DNA of 64,000 bases from Vibrio gangliei. Lineage in GTDB: Bacteria; Pseudomonadota; Gammaproteobacteria; Enterobacterales; Vibrionaceae. The stretch lies in the NCBI RefSeq assembly GCF_026001925.1, contig NZ_AP021869.1:1984001-2048000 (forward strand), given 5' to 3'. The notes beneath the pieces were generated by a model. It had not been told where the DNA came from. It saw only the letters and a list, made by a program, of their open reading frames with translations, and searched no databases. The translations under genes were made by a program, and so were the position numbers. Below are positions 28,901 to 38,541 of the stretch, one piece after another (within the stretch, counting starts at the first letter, position 1; each line of letters opens with the position of its first letter).

Positions 28901-31750
28901 TTAACGCTTAACTTCAAGGGGCTGAACTTGAATTCCCAATTTTTTCAATTCCGGCATTAAACGTGTCGCGTCACCCACAACAATAATTTGATAATCTTGC
29001 GGCTTAAACCATTTGCTAGCCAATTGATTTAATGTCGCTTTATCAATCGTTTTCACAATCTGCGCTTTCTGAGCGATAAAATCATCACTCAAGTTGTAAT
29101 CTAAGATGGAATACAACAACCCGGCTTTTTGTCCCGGGGTTTCATATTTTAAAGCATCTTGCTGCCCAACCGCTTGACGCATGAAAGCTAATTCTTCATC
29201 GGTCATACCTTGCTGACTGTAACGCTGCAATTCATTGATTAACTCTTGAATGGAAGCTGCGGTGGCATCCGCTCTTACTTGGGCGCTATAAAGCACCATG
29301 CCCGTTTCTTTGGTGCCAAACACACTGCCACCTGCACCATAGGTAAAGCCTTTATCTTCTCGCAGATTTTGGTTAATACGACTGTTGAAGTTACCGCCTA
29401 AATTATAGTTAGCTAATTGGGTTTTAAACATCTCTCCCGTTGCATCGTACGGCATGGCAATACGCGCTAAACGAACCACACTTTGCGGTGAGTTCGGTTT
29501 ATCTACCAAATAAATGCTTTGCTTAGTTGGTGCTTGGTATTGTCCCGCATCTGGGATAATGACGGATGGCCCTTGCCACTTATGTAAGAAACTCAATGCT
29601 TGCTCAGCTTGTGTTTGCTCAATCGCTCCCACGATCACCGCCTTCGCACCTTGAGGCGTATAATGAGATTGATAAAAATCTTTCACATCTTGCAAAGTCA
29701 GCGCCTGCAATGAATCAACACTTCCGTCACTATCTCGGCTAAATAAGCTATTCTTGAACAACACTTGTTTGGTTGCTTGTGAAGCTAGCCAAGACGGTTG
29801 TTGATGCGAATAAATCAAACCTTGAATACTTTGATTCTTAATTCGCTCAAAATCTTGTTGATTGAATGCAGGTTTAAACAGCATTTCATCGGCTAAGGCT
29901 AATGTGGCGTCAAGATTTTTAGTCAACGACGTGATCACTAAACTCGATTGATAACCTCCTGCAGAAAAGCTCACGCTGCTACCCAGTTTATCTAATGCTT
30001 GTTGAACTTCTTCACTCGAATGCAGCTGTGTGCCTTCTTCTAACATATCCGCGGTTAACCCTGCCAACCCTTCTTTACCGGCAGGAACATAACGATTACC
30101 AGCAGGGAAAGAAATTTGAATCGCGACAGTCGGCGTCTCCGTCGTTTCAGTACCTAACACTTGGATGCCATTATCCAAATTAAAACGATATAACTCAGGC
30201 ATAGTGCCGGAAACAGGCTCCCCAATTGGCGGCATAACTGAACGGTCGAAGTTATCTTGCGGCTCGCGAATATCCAGTTGCTCATCTTTGATCTTAGGGT
30301 ATTGCGGTAAATCGCGTTTAGGTGCCGTAAAATTCGCTTTTTGGACCGCAAGCTGCGTTTGATTTTTCGGCACCACACTCAACACGACTTTGTGCTTACC
30401 ATCGACAAACTCAGAGAAGGCTTGCTGCACACTTTGTGGGGTCACATTTCGAATTTGTTCCAACTCAGATTGCAGGCGATCCGGTTGTCCATAAAAAGTC
30501 TGATTGGCAGCCAATTGGGAAACCTTACCACTCACGCTTTGTAAGGCGTAAATTGTACCAGCTTCAGCTTGTCCAGTAATGGCATCCAATCGCTCTTGCT
30601 TAACGCCTTCCTTTTTAACCTGATCTAACGTTTCCACTACGGCTTGATAAATCGGTTTTAAATTGCCTTTATCACCCGCATCTCCCATCGCGTACACATA
30701 CAAGGTACAAGACAATTCAGCACAATCTTGGAAGGCACCGGCATCAATCGCCTTTTGTGTTTTCACTAGGTTCTGATACAGAAGGCTATTTTTTCCATCC
30801 CCTAGAATAGCCGCTAGTGCATCCACAGACGCTTCAGATTGAGCACCACGATATTCAGTTGGAAATGCCATCATCACCATAGGTTGACGAATACGATCCT
30901 GCAGTGTGATGAAACGATCTTCTGGCAAAGTTACCGGTTGCTTAGGCGCATTATCAACGTCTGGTCCTTTGGGAATCGAGCCGAAATATTTTGCCACCCA
31001 AGCTAATGTTTGCTCAGTATCGATATCCCCACCAATGGTTAACACCGCATTATTTGGGCCATACCAACGTAAGAAAAATGCTTTTAGATCATTCACATCC
31101 ACACGGTCTAAATCTTCAACATACCCGATGGTTTGCCATGAGTAAGGATGATTTTTGGGATACAGGGCTTCACCAATTTTCTCGTATACTAAGCCGTAAG
31201 GACGGTTATCGTAGTTTTGACCACGCTCATTTTTCACGGTATCACGTTGTATTTCAAATTTGCGTTGCGAAACCGCATTCACTAAAAAGCCCATACGGTC
31301 TGACTCAAGCCATAACATCTTTTCAAGCTGATTTGATGGCACAGTTTCAAAGTAATTGGTTCTATCACGGTTAGTGGTGCCATTGAGCGTACCACCGGCT
31401 TCTGTGACAATTTTGAAATGCTGCTGATCGCCGACATGCTCTGAGCCTTGAAACATCATGTGTTCAAAAAAGTGAGCAAACCCAGAGCGTCCAACTTTTT
31501 CACGCGCCGACCCGACGTGATAAGTCACATCCACGTGCACCAGCGGGTCGGAATGATCGGGCGATAAAATAACGGTCAAGCCATTATCTAGTTGATATTT
31601 GGAATAAGGAATGGAAGCAATATCCGGGTTAGCATCTTGCGACTCAATGAAATGGACGCCCTCAGGGAGATTTGATTGAACGTTTTTGCCTTGCCACAGC
31701 GAACAGCCTGACAAGATAACGACACCGAGTGTCACTAACCATTTTTTCAT
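28901..31750 (-). CDS. M16-family zinc metallopeptidase lipoprotein
   Basis: 949 residues. The lipoprotein signal (MKKWLVTLGVVILSGCS, lipobox LSGC with Cys16) places it in the cell envelope. Two M16 halves are visible. The N-terminal half has the inverted zinc motif HFFEH at 93-97, with a downstream Glu region (VKNERGQNYDNRPYG). The C-terminal half (from about residue 510, RFNLDNGIQVLGTETTETPTVAIQ) lacks HxxEH, as usual for the inactive half. Substrates are unknown. The gene abuts yqaA with no gap and probably shares its transcript. Confidence 0.93.
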   Translation of the reverse strand: MKKWLVTLGVVILSGCSLWQGKNVQSNLPEGVHFIESQDANPDIASIPYSKYQLDNGLTVILSPDHSDPLVHVDVTYHVGSAREKVGRSGFAHFFEHMMFQGSEHVGDQQHFKIVTEAGGTLNGTTNRDRTNYFETVPSNQLEKMLWLESDRMGFLVNAVSQRKFEIQRDTVKNERGQNYDNRPYGLVYEKIGEALYPKNHPYSWQTIGYVEDLDRVDVNDLKAFFLRWYGPNNAVLTIGGDIDTEQTLAWVAKYFGSIPKGPDVDNAPKQPVTLPEDRFITLQDRIRQPMVMMAFPTEYRGAQSEASVDALAAILGDGKNSLLYQNLVKTQKAIDAGAFQDCAELSCTLYVYAMGDAGDKGNLKPIYQAVVETLDQVKKEGVKQERLDAITGQAEAGTIYALQSVSGKVSQLAANQTFYGQPDRLQSELEQIRNVTPQSVQQAFSEFVDGKHKVVLSVVPKNQTQLAVQKANFTAPKRDLPQYPKIKDEQLDIREPQDNFDRSVMPPIGEPVSGTMPELYRFNLDNGIQVLGTETTETPTVAIQISFPAGNRYVPAGKEGLAGLTADMLEEGTQLHSSEEVQQALDKLGSSVSFSAGGYQSSLVITSLTKNLDATLALADEMLFKPAFNQQDFERIKNQSIQGLIYSHQQPSWLASQATKQVLFKNSLFSRDSDGSVDSLQALTLQDVKDFYQSHYTPQGAKAVIVGAIEQTQAEQALSFLHKWQGPSVIIPDAGQYQAPTKQSIYLVDKPNSPQSVVRLARIAMPYDATGEMFKTQLANYNLGGNFNSRINQNLREDKGFTYGAGGSVFGTKETGMVLYSAQVRADATAASIQELINELQRYSQQGMTDEELAFMRQAVGQQDALKYETPGQKAGLLYSILDYNLSDDFIAQKAQIVKTIDKATLNQLASKWFKPQDYQIIVVGDATRLMPELKKLGIQVQPLEVKR

Positions 31751-32200
31751 CTACATCAATCCTTTAAATACCATTGCAAGAAACAGGTATCTTAACCCTT
31801 TTCCCAGCATAATCATAAATGTACAAACCCACGGATTCATTCGTAACCATCCTGCGGCCAAGCAAAGTGGATCACCAATCACCGGCATCCAACTCATTAA
31901 CAATGCCCAATAACCGTAACGACCAATCCATCGTTCCAATTGTTGACCACGTTTTTCACGCAAGGTTCGATTTGGCAGAAGTTGACCTAACCAGTAGTTC
32001 GTCATACCGCCCAGTGTATTGCCTAAGGTCGCTACCACGATCACCCAAAATACGGAAATGGCCGGCAAACCTAAGGCGGCATAAAGGCTCAACTCAGAGC
32101 TGCCCGGCAGTAATGTGGCGCTCAAAAAGCCTGAGAAGAATAAAAACCAGAGGGGATGCCCTGCAAAGGTAGATTGCAGAGCAAGATAGAATTCAGACAA
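31751..32200 (-). CDS. yqaA: YqaA-family (DedA/VTT-like) inner-membrane protein
   Basis: 149 residues, about four to five membrane segments. Conserved features of the small VTT/DedA group: SATLLPGSSELSLYAAL, GNTLGGMTNYWLGQ and a C-terminal GKGLRYLFLA. The role is not established; DedA relatives act in lipid or cation handling. The start is a TTG at 32200, nine bases after the stop of the oxidoreductase gene, with AAGGA about 13 bases upstream, so translation may be coupled. E. coli yqaA also lies beside gshA. Confidence 0.85.
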   Translation of the reverse strand: MSEFYLALQSTFAGHPLWFLFFSGFLSATLLPGSSELSLYAALGLPAISVFWVIVVATLGNTLGGMTNYWLGQLLPNRTLREKRGQQLERWIGRYGYWALLMSWMPVIGDPLCLAAGWLRMNPWVCTFMIMLGKGLRYLFLAMVFKGLM

Positions 32201-32209
32201 GACGAGCGC

Positions 32210-33163
32210 TTATCCTTGCATATCAAGTAAAATCTTCCCGCGAGCACGGCCCGTTTCGACTTTCTTATGCGCATCAACCACATTTTGGTATGACACAACT
32301 TGTTCAATTTGCACCTTGATCATACCTGAGCTAATCAAACCCAATAACTCTTCCATTTGAGTAACATCAGGCTCAACCAGCATTCCCATACCAATAATGC
32401 CGCGCTTAGAGGCTTCTTCACAAACTTGAGAAGCCGTAATCGTTGGAACGGTAACTAGCCGACTCCCTGGATGCAAACACGCCATCGCATCAATAGCGGT
32501 TTGGCCACCGACGAGATCGATAAGCACATCGACTGAGCCCAATTGCTGTAGGTAATCTGGTTTTGAATAATCCAGCGCTGTCGCACCTAAAGATTCGACA
32601 TAACTCAGATTACTTTCGCTACACGAGGCAAATACTTTGGTTTTTGCCGCTACGGCTATTTGGACTGCAATATGACCGACACCACCGGCACCCGCTAAGA
32701 TCAATACCGTTTCACCAGATTGAATTTGCGCTTTTTCTAATGCTTGCGCCGCCGTTTGGCCCGCTAATGGAATCGCTGCCGCTGGTTTAAGAGAAATGTC
32801 TTCAGGAACTAAGGCTAGCTCATTTTCTGGAACACAAACGTATTGGCTGTAACCGCCACCACGTAGCGGGAAACCAATAAAACCGGCAACCATATCATTG
32901 AGGTTGAATTTTTTGCTGCCTTCACCTTGCTTAACAACCACACCGGAAACGTCATAGCCAGGTGTCCAAGGTAGGTTATTCTTATTATGTTGTGCAGCCC
33001 AACCTAAACCAGCTCGAGTCTTAACATCAATGGGGTTAATACCGGCATAAGATACTTTAATCAAAACCTCACCCGACTGCGGGCTTGGAATATCGGCGTC
33101 TAAGATTTCAAGTAACTCAGCCTCTCCAAATTGAGAGATAACAATTTTTGCATTAGAAGGCAT
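32210..33163 (-). CDS. NADP-dependent medium-chain oxidoreductase (zinc-type alcohol dehydrogenase-like)
   Basis: 317 residues from the ATG at 33163 (MPSNAKIVISQFGEAE), preceded by AAAGGA; an open frame continues 32 codons upstream without family similarity. The GroES-like N-terminal domain (about 1-130, VLIKVSYAGINPIDVKTRAG) is followed by a Rossmann domain with GAGGVGHIAVQIA. No catalytic zinc Cys/His set is visible, which places it with quinone oxidoreductase-like members rather than true alcohol dehydrogenases. Substrate unknown. It appears to head an operon with yqaA and the M16 gene. Confidence 0.85.
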   Translation of the reverse strand: MPSNAKIVISQFGEAELLEILDADIPSPQSGEVLIKVSYAGINPIDVKTRAGLGWAAQHNKNNLPWTPGYDVSGVVVKQGEGSKKFNLNDMVAGFIGFPLRGGGYSQYVCVPENELALVPEDISLKPAAAIPLAGQTAAQALEKAQIQSGETVLILAGAGGVGHIAVQIAVAAKTKVFASCSESNLSYVESLGATALDYSKPDYLQQLGSVDVLIDLVGGQTAIDAMACLHPGSRLVTVPTITASQVCEEASKRGIIGMGMLVEPDVTQMEELLGLISSGMIKVQIEQVVSYQNVVDAHKKVETGRARGKILLDMQG

Positions 33164-33476
33164 AGATGTTGTCCTTTCCGTTATGCCATTGAGGCATTTG
33201 ACTGTTCCTATCACGTCATAAAAATAGATGAAAAACAGACGTAAATATTTTAATACCAATCGTACTAATTATCTGATCATTCTTGCTTGTTAAAAGGCTC
33301 GATAACTTCGTTAACAATTTTGAATGTAGGATAACTACATATCGAAAATTTTTTCCTTGTTATCAAGCCTTTTTCCTATGAAACCTCTGACCATCTAATC
33401 TGTGTGATTAGTATAAGAAGTAAAATATCGCACAATGGCTCAGACTAAAAGCAACATATTCGTCGCTGGCCACAAA
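33164..33476. other. Intergenic region with a palindromic element
   Basis: Gene-free stretch upstream of the oxidoreductase gene. Most of it is the palindromic element at 33263-33413 listed separately; the rest would hold the oxidoreductase promoter, which was not identified with confidence. Confidence 0.5.
33263..33413. repeat. MITE-like nested palindromic element
   Basis: Outer inverted repeat TACTAAT (33263-33269) / ATTAGTA (33407-33413). Main stem AAAAGGCTCGATAAC (33292-33306) pairs with GTTATCAAGCCTTTT (33359-33373) with one mismatch. Inner hairpin TGTAG-GATAA-CTACA is flanked by AATTTT/AAAATT. No open frame. It resembles intergenic palindromic units seen in Vibrio genomes, but I cannot confirm a named family. 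Confidence 0.65.
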
Positions 33477-33510
33477 ATGCAAAAAGCCCTACACAATTGT
33501 GCAGGGCTTC
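33477..33510 (-). terminator. Terminator of the tRNA-Ser/Arg cluster
   Basis: Minus strand AAGCCCTGCACAA / TTGTGTAGGGCTT, a 13-bp complementarity with one G-U pair, followed by TTTTTG. It lies a few bases after the last tRNA-Arg. Confidence 0.88.
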
Positions 33511-33516
33511 AAAATA

Positions 33517-33593
33517 TGGCGCGCTCGGAAGGATTCGAACCTTCGACCGCCTGGTTCGTAGCCAGGTACTCTATCCAGCTGAGCTACGAGCGC
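33517..33593 (-). tRNA. tRNA-Arg (ACG), copy 1
   Basis: 77 bases with encoded CCA. Acceptor GCGCTCG pairs with CGAGCGC, then discriminator G and CCA. The anticodon loop CTACGAA reads ACG, decoded after A-to-I editing to read CGN codons. Last gene of the cluster in transcription order. Confidence 0.97.
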
Positions 33594-33627
33594 GCAAATT
33601 TTTATATATTCAACATTGTGATTGAAA

Positions 33628-33704
33628 TGGCGCGCTCGGAAGGATTCGAACCTTCGACCGCCTGGTTCGTAGCCAGGTACTCTATCCAGCTGAGCTACGA
33701 GCGC
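33628..33704 (-). tRNA. tRNA-Arg (ACG), copy 2
   Basis: Identical over its 77 bases to copy 1; separated from it by 34 bases. Confidence 0.97.
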
Positions 33705-33745
33705 GCAGTATTTTCAATATTCACAACATTCAATATTTTGAATGA

Positions 33746-33822
33746 TGGCGCGCTCGGAAGGATTCGAACCTTCGACCGCCTGGTTCGTAGCCAGGTACTC
33801 TATCCAGCTGAGCTACGAGCGC
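33746..33822 (-). tRNA. tRNA-Arg (ACG), copy 3
   Basis: Identical to copies 1 and 2; 41-base spacer to copy 2. Confidence 0.97.
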
Positions 33823-33864
33823 GCAATGAATTCTTTTCTACCCTAAGGCAGTTGTATCAAATGA

Positions 33865-33941
33865 TGGCGCGCTCGGAAGGATTCGAACCTTCGACCGCCT
33901 GGTTCGTAGCCAGGTACTCTATCCAGCTGAGCTACGAGCGC
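33865..33941 (-). tRNA. tRNA-Arg (ACG), copy 4
   Basis: Identical to the other copies; 42-base spacer to copy 3. Confidence 0.97.
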
Positions 33942-34020
33942 GCAATAATTTGACCTCTAGTATAGAAACAGTAGCGAGTGATTGTCAGGTGCAAATCCAA
34001 CAATATCATTACCAAACAAA

Positions 34021-34113
34021 TGGCGGTGAGGGAGGGATTCGAACCCTCGATGCGGCTACAAACCGCATACTCCCTTAGCAGGGGAGCGCCTTCGGCCTCT
34101 CGGCCACCTCACC
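34021..34113 (-). tRNA. tRNA-Ser (GCT), copy 1
   Basis: 93 bases with encoded CCA; class II tRNA with a long variable arm. Acceptor GGTGAGG pairs with CCTCACC, and the anticodon loop in CTCCCCTGCTAAGGGAG reads GCT (AGC/AGU codons). Confidence 0.97.
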
Positions 34114-34137
34114 ACGTATTTTGTTCTGTTTCAGAGA

Positions 34138-34214
34138 TGGCGCGCTCGGAAGGATTCGAACCTTCGACCGCCTGGTTCGTAGCCAGGTACTCTATCCAGC
34201 TGAGCTACGAGCGC
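34138..34214 (-). tRNA. tRNA-Arg (ACG), copy 5
   Basis: Identical to the other four tRNA-Arg copies, but placed between the two tRNA-Ser genes. The Ser-Arg pair therefore appears twice in transcription order. Confidence 0.97.
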
Positions 34215-34297
34215 GCAATAATCTGATTCTCTATATTAGAGCATTTCTTTAGTTCAATATGGCTGCTAAACCCTATTCAAAAGAAACAATGCAAGAA

Positions 34298-34390
34298 TGG
34301 CGGTGAGGGAGGGATTCGAACCCTCGATGCGGCTACAAACCGCATACTCCCTTAGCAGGGGAGCGCCTTCGGCCTCTCGGCCACCTCACC
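34298..34390 (-). tRNA. tRNA-Ser (GCT), copy 2
   Basis: Identical over 93 bases to tRNA-Ser copy 1. First gene of the cluster in transcription order; its 5' end lies about 16 bases from the promoter -10. Confidence 0.97.
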
Positions 34391-34405
34391 GTCTTGCGGA
34401 GGCAC

Positions 34406-34433
34406 ATATTACGTTTTACCCAAAATATGTCAA
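34406..34433 (-). promoter_or_regulatory. Promoter of the tRNA-Ser/Arg cluster
   Basis: Minus strand: TTGACA (34428-34433), 16-base spacer, TAATAT (34406-34411), followed by a G/C-containing discriminator (GTGCCTCCGC). Typical of stable-RNA promoters under growth-rate and stringent control; RelA is encoded in the same window. Confidence 0.75.
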
Positions 34434-34546
34434 ACACTTTCTTGGCAAAATTTAGGAAAAAACGTTCAACAGGATAGTATTCAATCAAATTCGTTAAAAT
34501 ATGACCTATTTATCCTGTTTTATTGATTTTACGATAAGTTTTTATG

Positions 34547-34576
34547 TACAAAACAAAGGCCAGTGGCGCTGACCTC
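34547..34576 (-). terminator. Probable terminator of csrA
   Basis: Minus strand GGTCAG-CGCCA-CTGGCC followed by TTTGTTTTGT: a 6-bp stem with one U-G pair, 5-base loop and a T-rich tail, about 17 bases after the csrA stop. Confidence 0.6.
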
Positions 34577-34592
34577 AGATGAACAATGCAAA

Positions 34593-34790
34593 TTAATAAT
34601 TGCCAGATGGCGCAGTAGGATTGCCTTTTTCAGCTTGAATTCGCATGTAGATCTCTTCACGATGAACAGATACTTCTTTTGGTGCATTCACACCGATACG
34701 GACTTGATTCCCTTTCACACCAAGAACGGTTACGGTGACTTCATCACCAATCATTAATGTTTCACCAACTCGGCGAGTCAAAATTAGCAT
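34593..34790 (-). CDS. csrA: Carbon storage regulator CsrA
   Basis: 65 residues. This dimeric RNA-binding regulator blocks or stabilises mRNAs by binding GGA in leader hairpins. The N-terminal [16 protein letters not shown] (RNA-contacting strand with Arg6-Arg7) and the C-terminal [14 protein letters not shown] region (with conserved Arg) are intact. The ATG follows AAGGAG at ideal spacing. It lies downstream of alaS, with the Ser/Arg tRNA cluster beyond it, as in E. coli. BarA, at 61-64 kb, belongs to the pathway that controls CsrA-titrating RNAs. Confidence 0.98.
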   Translation of the reverse strand: MLILTRRVGETLMIGDEVTVTVLGVKGNQVRIGVNAPKEVSVHREEIYMRIQAEKGNPTAPSGNY

Positions 34791-35177
34791 TATCTACTCC
34801 TTGTAGTAATCTCTATTTATTATTGCAATTGCGCTATTATCCATTAAAAGCTCTATTTGGGTAAATAAGCTTAATGATAAAAAACCACATTTTTCGGTAA
34901 TTTGATGCCAATGTATTTCTTCGTATTTAGGCTTTAACTTTAAGAAATAGTTCAATCCTATAATAGCAATCATTCCATTTACACAATCAATTAAAATTAT
35001 AGATTTAGTATCATAAAAGACTCATTTTATGATCTAAGCTAAAATTTAGCCCAGTATAGGCTTCTATAAATATTTAAGCTACCAATGATATTGCTCTTTT
35101 ATTTCAGCTTATATACCCAAGTAACTTCAAGATGCGAGTTTCAATAAAAACCCACCCGTTAAGGCAGATTCTGATCA
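34791..35177. other. Intergenic region upstream of csrA
   Basis: About 390 bases, AT-rich, without a gene. It must hold csrA promoters (E. coli csrA has several), but none could be assigned safely. Near 35112-35138 it contains TATACCCAAGTAACTT followed by CAAGATGCGAG, whose first 16 bases recur at 41432. Confidence 0.5.
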
Positions 35178-35208
35178 TAAAAAAAGCGACGTAGATACGC
35201 CGCTTTTT
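35178..35208 (-). terminator. Terminator of alaS
   Basis: Minus strand AAAAGCGGCGTA-TC-TACGTCGCTTTT, a 12-bp stem with one G-U pair, then a U7 tract. About 28 bases after the alaS stop. Confidence 0.9.
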
Positions 35209-35235
35209 ACAATACAATTTGAAAGCGCTAGAAGA

Positions 35236-37824
35236 TTATAACTTCTCTGCAATCCAACTTTGTGCCGACTCTAATGCAGCAGGTAGTGCCGCGCAATCCG
35301 TACCACCGGCTTGAGCCATATCTGGACGACCGCCACCTTTACCACCGACTTGTTGAGCCACTAGGTTCACTAACTCACCCGCTTTCACTTTCGAGGTAAG
35401 ATCTTTAGTCACACCAGCGATCAAGCCCACTTTGTCATCCGCTACGTTACCTAACAAGATGATACCGCTACCGATTTGGTTTTTCAGCTCATCAACCATA
35501 CCGCGCAATGCTTTATTGTCTGCACCATCAAGTTGGCTAATTAGCACTTTCACACCAGCAATCTCTTGCACTTGACTGATAAGACTCGCACCAGCTTGTG
35601 ACGCTAATTTTTCTTTCAGTTGTTGGATTTCTTTTTCCAGCAATTTTGCTTTTGCTTGACCTTCGGCCAATTTTTGTTGGAACTGGGCTTGCTGAGCTTC
35701 AATCGCATCAAGTGCCGCTTCACCTGTTACCGCTTCTATACGGCGGATACCGGCTGCAATACCACTTTCTGATGTGATCTTAAACAGGCCAATGTCACCC
35801 GTATTGGAAGCATGAATACCACCACACAATTCGGTTGAGAAGTCGCCCATCGAAAGTACACGTACTTGCTCATCGTATTTTTCACCAAATAATGCCATTG
35901 CACCTTTTTGCTTAGCAGATTCGATGTCCATAATATTAGTTTCAACATTATGGTTACGACGAATTTGTTGGTTAACCAAACGCTCTACTTCACGCAACTC
36001 TTGCTCAGTAACGGCTTCAAGATGAGAGAAGTCGAAACGCAAGTTTTCAGCGCGAACTAGCGAGCCTTTTTGCGTTACATGTTCACCTAATACTTTTCGC
36101 AATGCTGCGTGTAATAGATGAGTTGCTGAGTGGTTTAAAGTAATAGCCGTACGACGTTCGGCATCAACTTGTGCTGAGGCTTTATCGCCTTTCGCCATCA
36201 CACCCTCAACCAACTTACCGTAGTGCGCAATCGCATTACCTAATTTCTGGGTATCATTAACGGCAAACACACCAGATTCGGTTTTAATGATACCGGCATC
36301 ACCACATTGACCACCTGATTCTGCATAGAATGGTGTTTCATCCAAAATGACAATCGCATCTGTACCTGCGGTGATACTTTCTACTGAATCTGATTCTACA
36401 AACATTTCAGCAACAACACTTTCGCCACTCACGCCTGCATAACCGCAGAATTCAGTATCCGCTTCAGTTTTAATTGCCTTGTTGTAGTCGGTACCAAACT
36501 GACCGGCTTCACGCGCACGCTGACGTTGTGCTTCCATCGCACTTTCGAAACCTTCTTCATCGATAGTCACATCACGTTCGCGTGCAACATCGTTGGTTAA
36601 ATCAGCTGGGAAGCCGTAAGTATCGTACAGTTTGAATACCGTTTCGCCATCAAGCACTTTGTTGTCTTCAGAAAGCGCATCAATGGCTTCATTTAAAATC
36701 GCCATGCCGCGATCAAGCGTACGGGCAAAGTTTTCTTCTTCGATACGTAAGACTTTTTCCACAACAGGTTGCTGTTTCTTCAGCTCTTCACCTGCAGAAC
36801 CCATCACTTCGGCGAGTTTGCCAACCAATTTATAGAAGAAAGCACCTTGTGCACCGAGTTTGTTGCCGTGACGTACTGCGCGACGAATAATACGACGAAG
36901 TACATAACCGCGACCTTCGTTTGATGGCATAACCCCATCGACGATCAAGAAAGCACATGAACGAATATGGTCAGCGACAACGCGTAATGACTGGTTATTC
37001 AGATCATCAGTACCAATCACTTCAGCGGCCGCTTTGATCAAGGTTTGGAATACATCAATTTCATAGTTTGAGTGCACGCCTTGCATGATGGCAGAAATAC
37101 GCTCAATACCCATGCCCGTATCAACAGAAGGCTTTGGAAGTGGTTCCATCGTGCCATCTGCATGACGGTTGAACTGCATGAAAACGTTGTTCCAGATCTC
37201 GATAAAACGGTCACCGTCTTCTTCTGGTGTGCCAGGGCGACCGCCCCAAATGTGCTCGCCGTGATCATAGAAAATTTCAGTACATGGACCACAAGGACCT
37301 GTGTCACCCATTTGCCAGAAGTTATCCGACTCGTAAGGTTTACCGCCTTTTTTGTCACCAATACGTACGATGCGATCAGCCGGAATACCAATGTCTTTAT
37401 TCCAGATTTCAAACGCTTCGTCATCCGTCTCGTATACTGTAACCAATAGTTTGTCTTTTGGCAGTTGAAGGACTTCGGTTAGAAACTCCCACGCATAAGC
37501 AATCGCATCATGCTTAAAGTAATCACCAAAGCTGAAGTTACCTAACATTTCAAAGAAAGTATGGTGACGCGCAGTGAAGCCTACATTTTCTAAGTCGTTA
37601 TGCTTACCACCTGCACGCACACAACGCTGAGCAGTCGTTGCACGTGTATAGCTGCGTTTTTCCGCACCTAAAAAACAATCTTTAAATTGGTTCATCCCTG
37701 CGTTAGTAAACAGCAAGGTTGGATCATTAGCTGGAACTAATGAAGAACTATCAACAATTTGGTGTCCTTTGCTTTCAAAGAACGATAGGAACGCGCGGCG
37801 TACCTCATCTGTGCTCATGTACAT
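35236..37824 (-). CDS. alaS: Alanyl-tRNA synthetase
   Basis: 862 residues. Class II aminoacylation domain at the N-terminus ([34 protein letters not shown]; motif 2 region [16 protein letters not shown]). The editing domain has the [11 protein letters not shown] and CGGIH zinc-site motifs that clear Ser and Gly from tRNA-Ala. The C-terminal dimerisation domain is Gly-rich ([15 protein letters not shown]). The ATG at 37824 follows GGAAG at good spacing; an in-frame ATG lies two codons further in. Order recX-alaS-csrA is conserved. Confidence 0.99.
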   Translation of the reverse strand: MYMSTDEVRRAFLSFFESKGHQIVDSSSLVPANDPTLLFTNAGMNQFKDCFLGAEKRSYTRATTAQRCVRAGGKHNDLENVGFTARHHTFFEMLGNFSFGDYFKHDAIAYAWEFLTEVLQLPKDKLLVTVYETDDEAFEIWNKDIGIPADRIVRIGDKKGGKPYESDNFWQMGDTGPCGPCTEIFYDHGEHIWGGRPGTPEEDGDRFIEIWNNVFMQFNRHADGTMEPLPKPSVDTGMGIERISAIMQGVHSNYEIDVFQTLIKAAAEVIGTDDLNNQSLRVVADHIRSCAFLIVDGVMPSNEGRGYVLRRIIRRAVRHGNKLGAQGAFFYKLVGKLAEVMGSAGEELKKQQPVVEKVLRIEEENFARTLDRGMAILNEAIDALSEDNKVLDGETVFKLYDTYGFPADLTNDVARERDVTIDEEGFESAMEAQRQRAREAGQFGTDYNKAIKTEADTEFCGYAGVSGESVVAEMFVESDSVESITAGTDAIVILDETPFYAESGGQCGDAGIIKTESGVFAVNDTQKLGNAIAHYGKLVEGVMAKGDKASAQVDAERRTAITLNHSATHLLHAALRKVLGEHVTQKGSLVRAENLRFDFSHLEAVTEQELREVERLVNQQIRRNHNVETNIMDIESAKQKGAMALFGEKYDEQVRVLSMGDFSTELCGGIHASNTGDIGLFKITSESGIAAGIRRIEAVTGEAALDAIEAQQAQFQQKLAEGQAKAKLLEKEIQQLKEKLASQAGASLISQVQEIAGVKVLISQLDGADNKALRGMVDELKNQIGSGIILLGNVADDKVGLIAGVTKDLTSKVKAGELVNLVAQQVGGKGGGRPDMAQAGGTDCAALPAALESAQSWIAEKL

Positions 37825-37951
37825 GCAATTCTTCCGGAAATATTTGAGGTATAATTTTGCGTCATTGTAATGGATGACGCGCCGTTAGTAAAACAAGTTA
37901 CGGCTTGAGTTTATTTGGCTTTAGTAGGGAGATCATCAATGCTCGACGCGG

Positions 37952-38419
37952 CTATTCCTGTTCGGATTCAAATGTCGATAATGCGTAACTAATTTGTTCA
38001 AAGTCAAAACCGCGATACTGGAGAAAACGTACCTGTTTTGCATAGGCTTTAGCATCTTCGGCTTTTTTACCTTTAAATTTTTTATGCGCCGTCTCTTTTG
38101 CCAATTCAAACCAGTCTTGTGGTTCTTGTTCAAAGGCTTGTTCTATATCTTGTTCTGACACTTGCTTGAGCATCAACTCCTGCTGAATACGTCGTTTACC
38201 ATGACCTTTGAACACATGCTGACGGATCTGGCTTTTGGCAAAGCGCACGTCATCCACCCAACCATTACCTTGGCAATATTCGAGCGCTTGGTCGATGTCA
38301 CTCGGCTCAAACTCTTTCAACTTGAGTTTTTGTCGTAGCTCGAACTCACCATGATCACGTCGACTCAGCATTTGTACTGCACTCTCTCTTGCCGTCAACT
38401 TGCTTTTCTTTCTTTGCAT
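37952..38419 (-). CDS. recX: Regulatory protein RecX
   Basis: 155 residues from the ATG at 38419, which follows AGGGA; an in-frame GTG at 38437 would add six residues. RecX binds RecA filaments and limits RecA activity. It shows three-helix repeats typical of Rec[22 protein letters not shown], the central [27 protein letters not shown] and the C-terminal [20 protein letters not shown]. It lies directly downstream of recA, separated by a terminator, so it is probably expressed by partial readthrough. Confidence 0.93.
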   Translation of the reverse strand: MQRKKSKLTARESAVQMLSRRDHGEFELRQKLKLKEFEPSDIDQALEYCQGNGWVDDVRFAKSQIRQHVFKGHGKRRIQQELMLKQVSEQDIEQAFEQEPQDWFELAKETAHKKFKGKKAEDAKAYAKQVRFLQYRGFDFEQISYALSTFESEQE

Positions 38420-38483
38420 AAATCCCTGCCACTTCACATAAATCTAGTTAACCTCAGCAAGGTAGTTACCAGAGTGCCATTAC

Positions 38484-38514
38484 AACAAAGCCCTACACAT
38501 AGGCAGGGCTTTGT
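38484..38514 (-). terminator. Terminator between recA and recX
   Basis: Minus strand AAAGCCCT / AGGGCTTT with a partly paired 10-base loop and a short T run (TTTGTTGT). In E. coli a comparable recA terminator lets a small share of transcripts through to recX. Confidence 0.75.
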
Positions 38515-38541
38515 ATTTTGAATCAGGTAAAAATGAGAGAA

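Noticed and set aside
33435..34226. Long plus-strand open frames containing a repeated RSEGFEPSTAWFVARYSIQL peptide
   Set aside because: They are the antisense reading of the five tRNA-Arg and one of the tRNA-Ser genes. The repetition comes from identical tRNA genes, not from a repeat protein.
33517..34390. CRISPR-like pattern of identical units with short unique spacers
   Set aside because: Each unit folds as a complete tRNA with encoded CCA and correct anticodon loop. The 77-base units are too long for CRISPR repeats, and no cas genes are present.
34563..34757. Plus-strand 64-codon open frame overlapping csrA
   Set aside because: Antisense to csrA, which is strongly conserved and has an ideal ribosome binding site; no independent support.
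38487..38512. recA-recX gap as a riboswitch or small RNA
   Set aside because: A simple hairpin with a T run explains it as the recA terminator.
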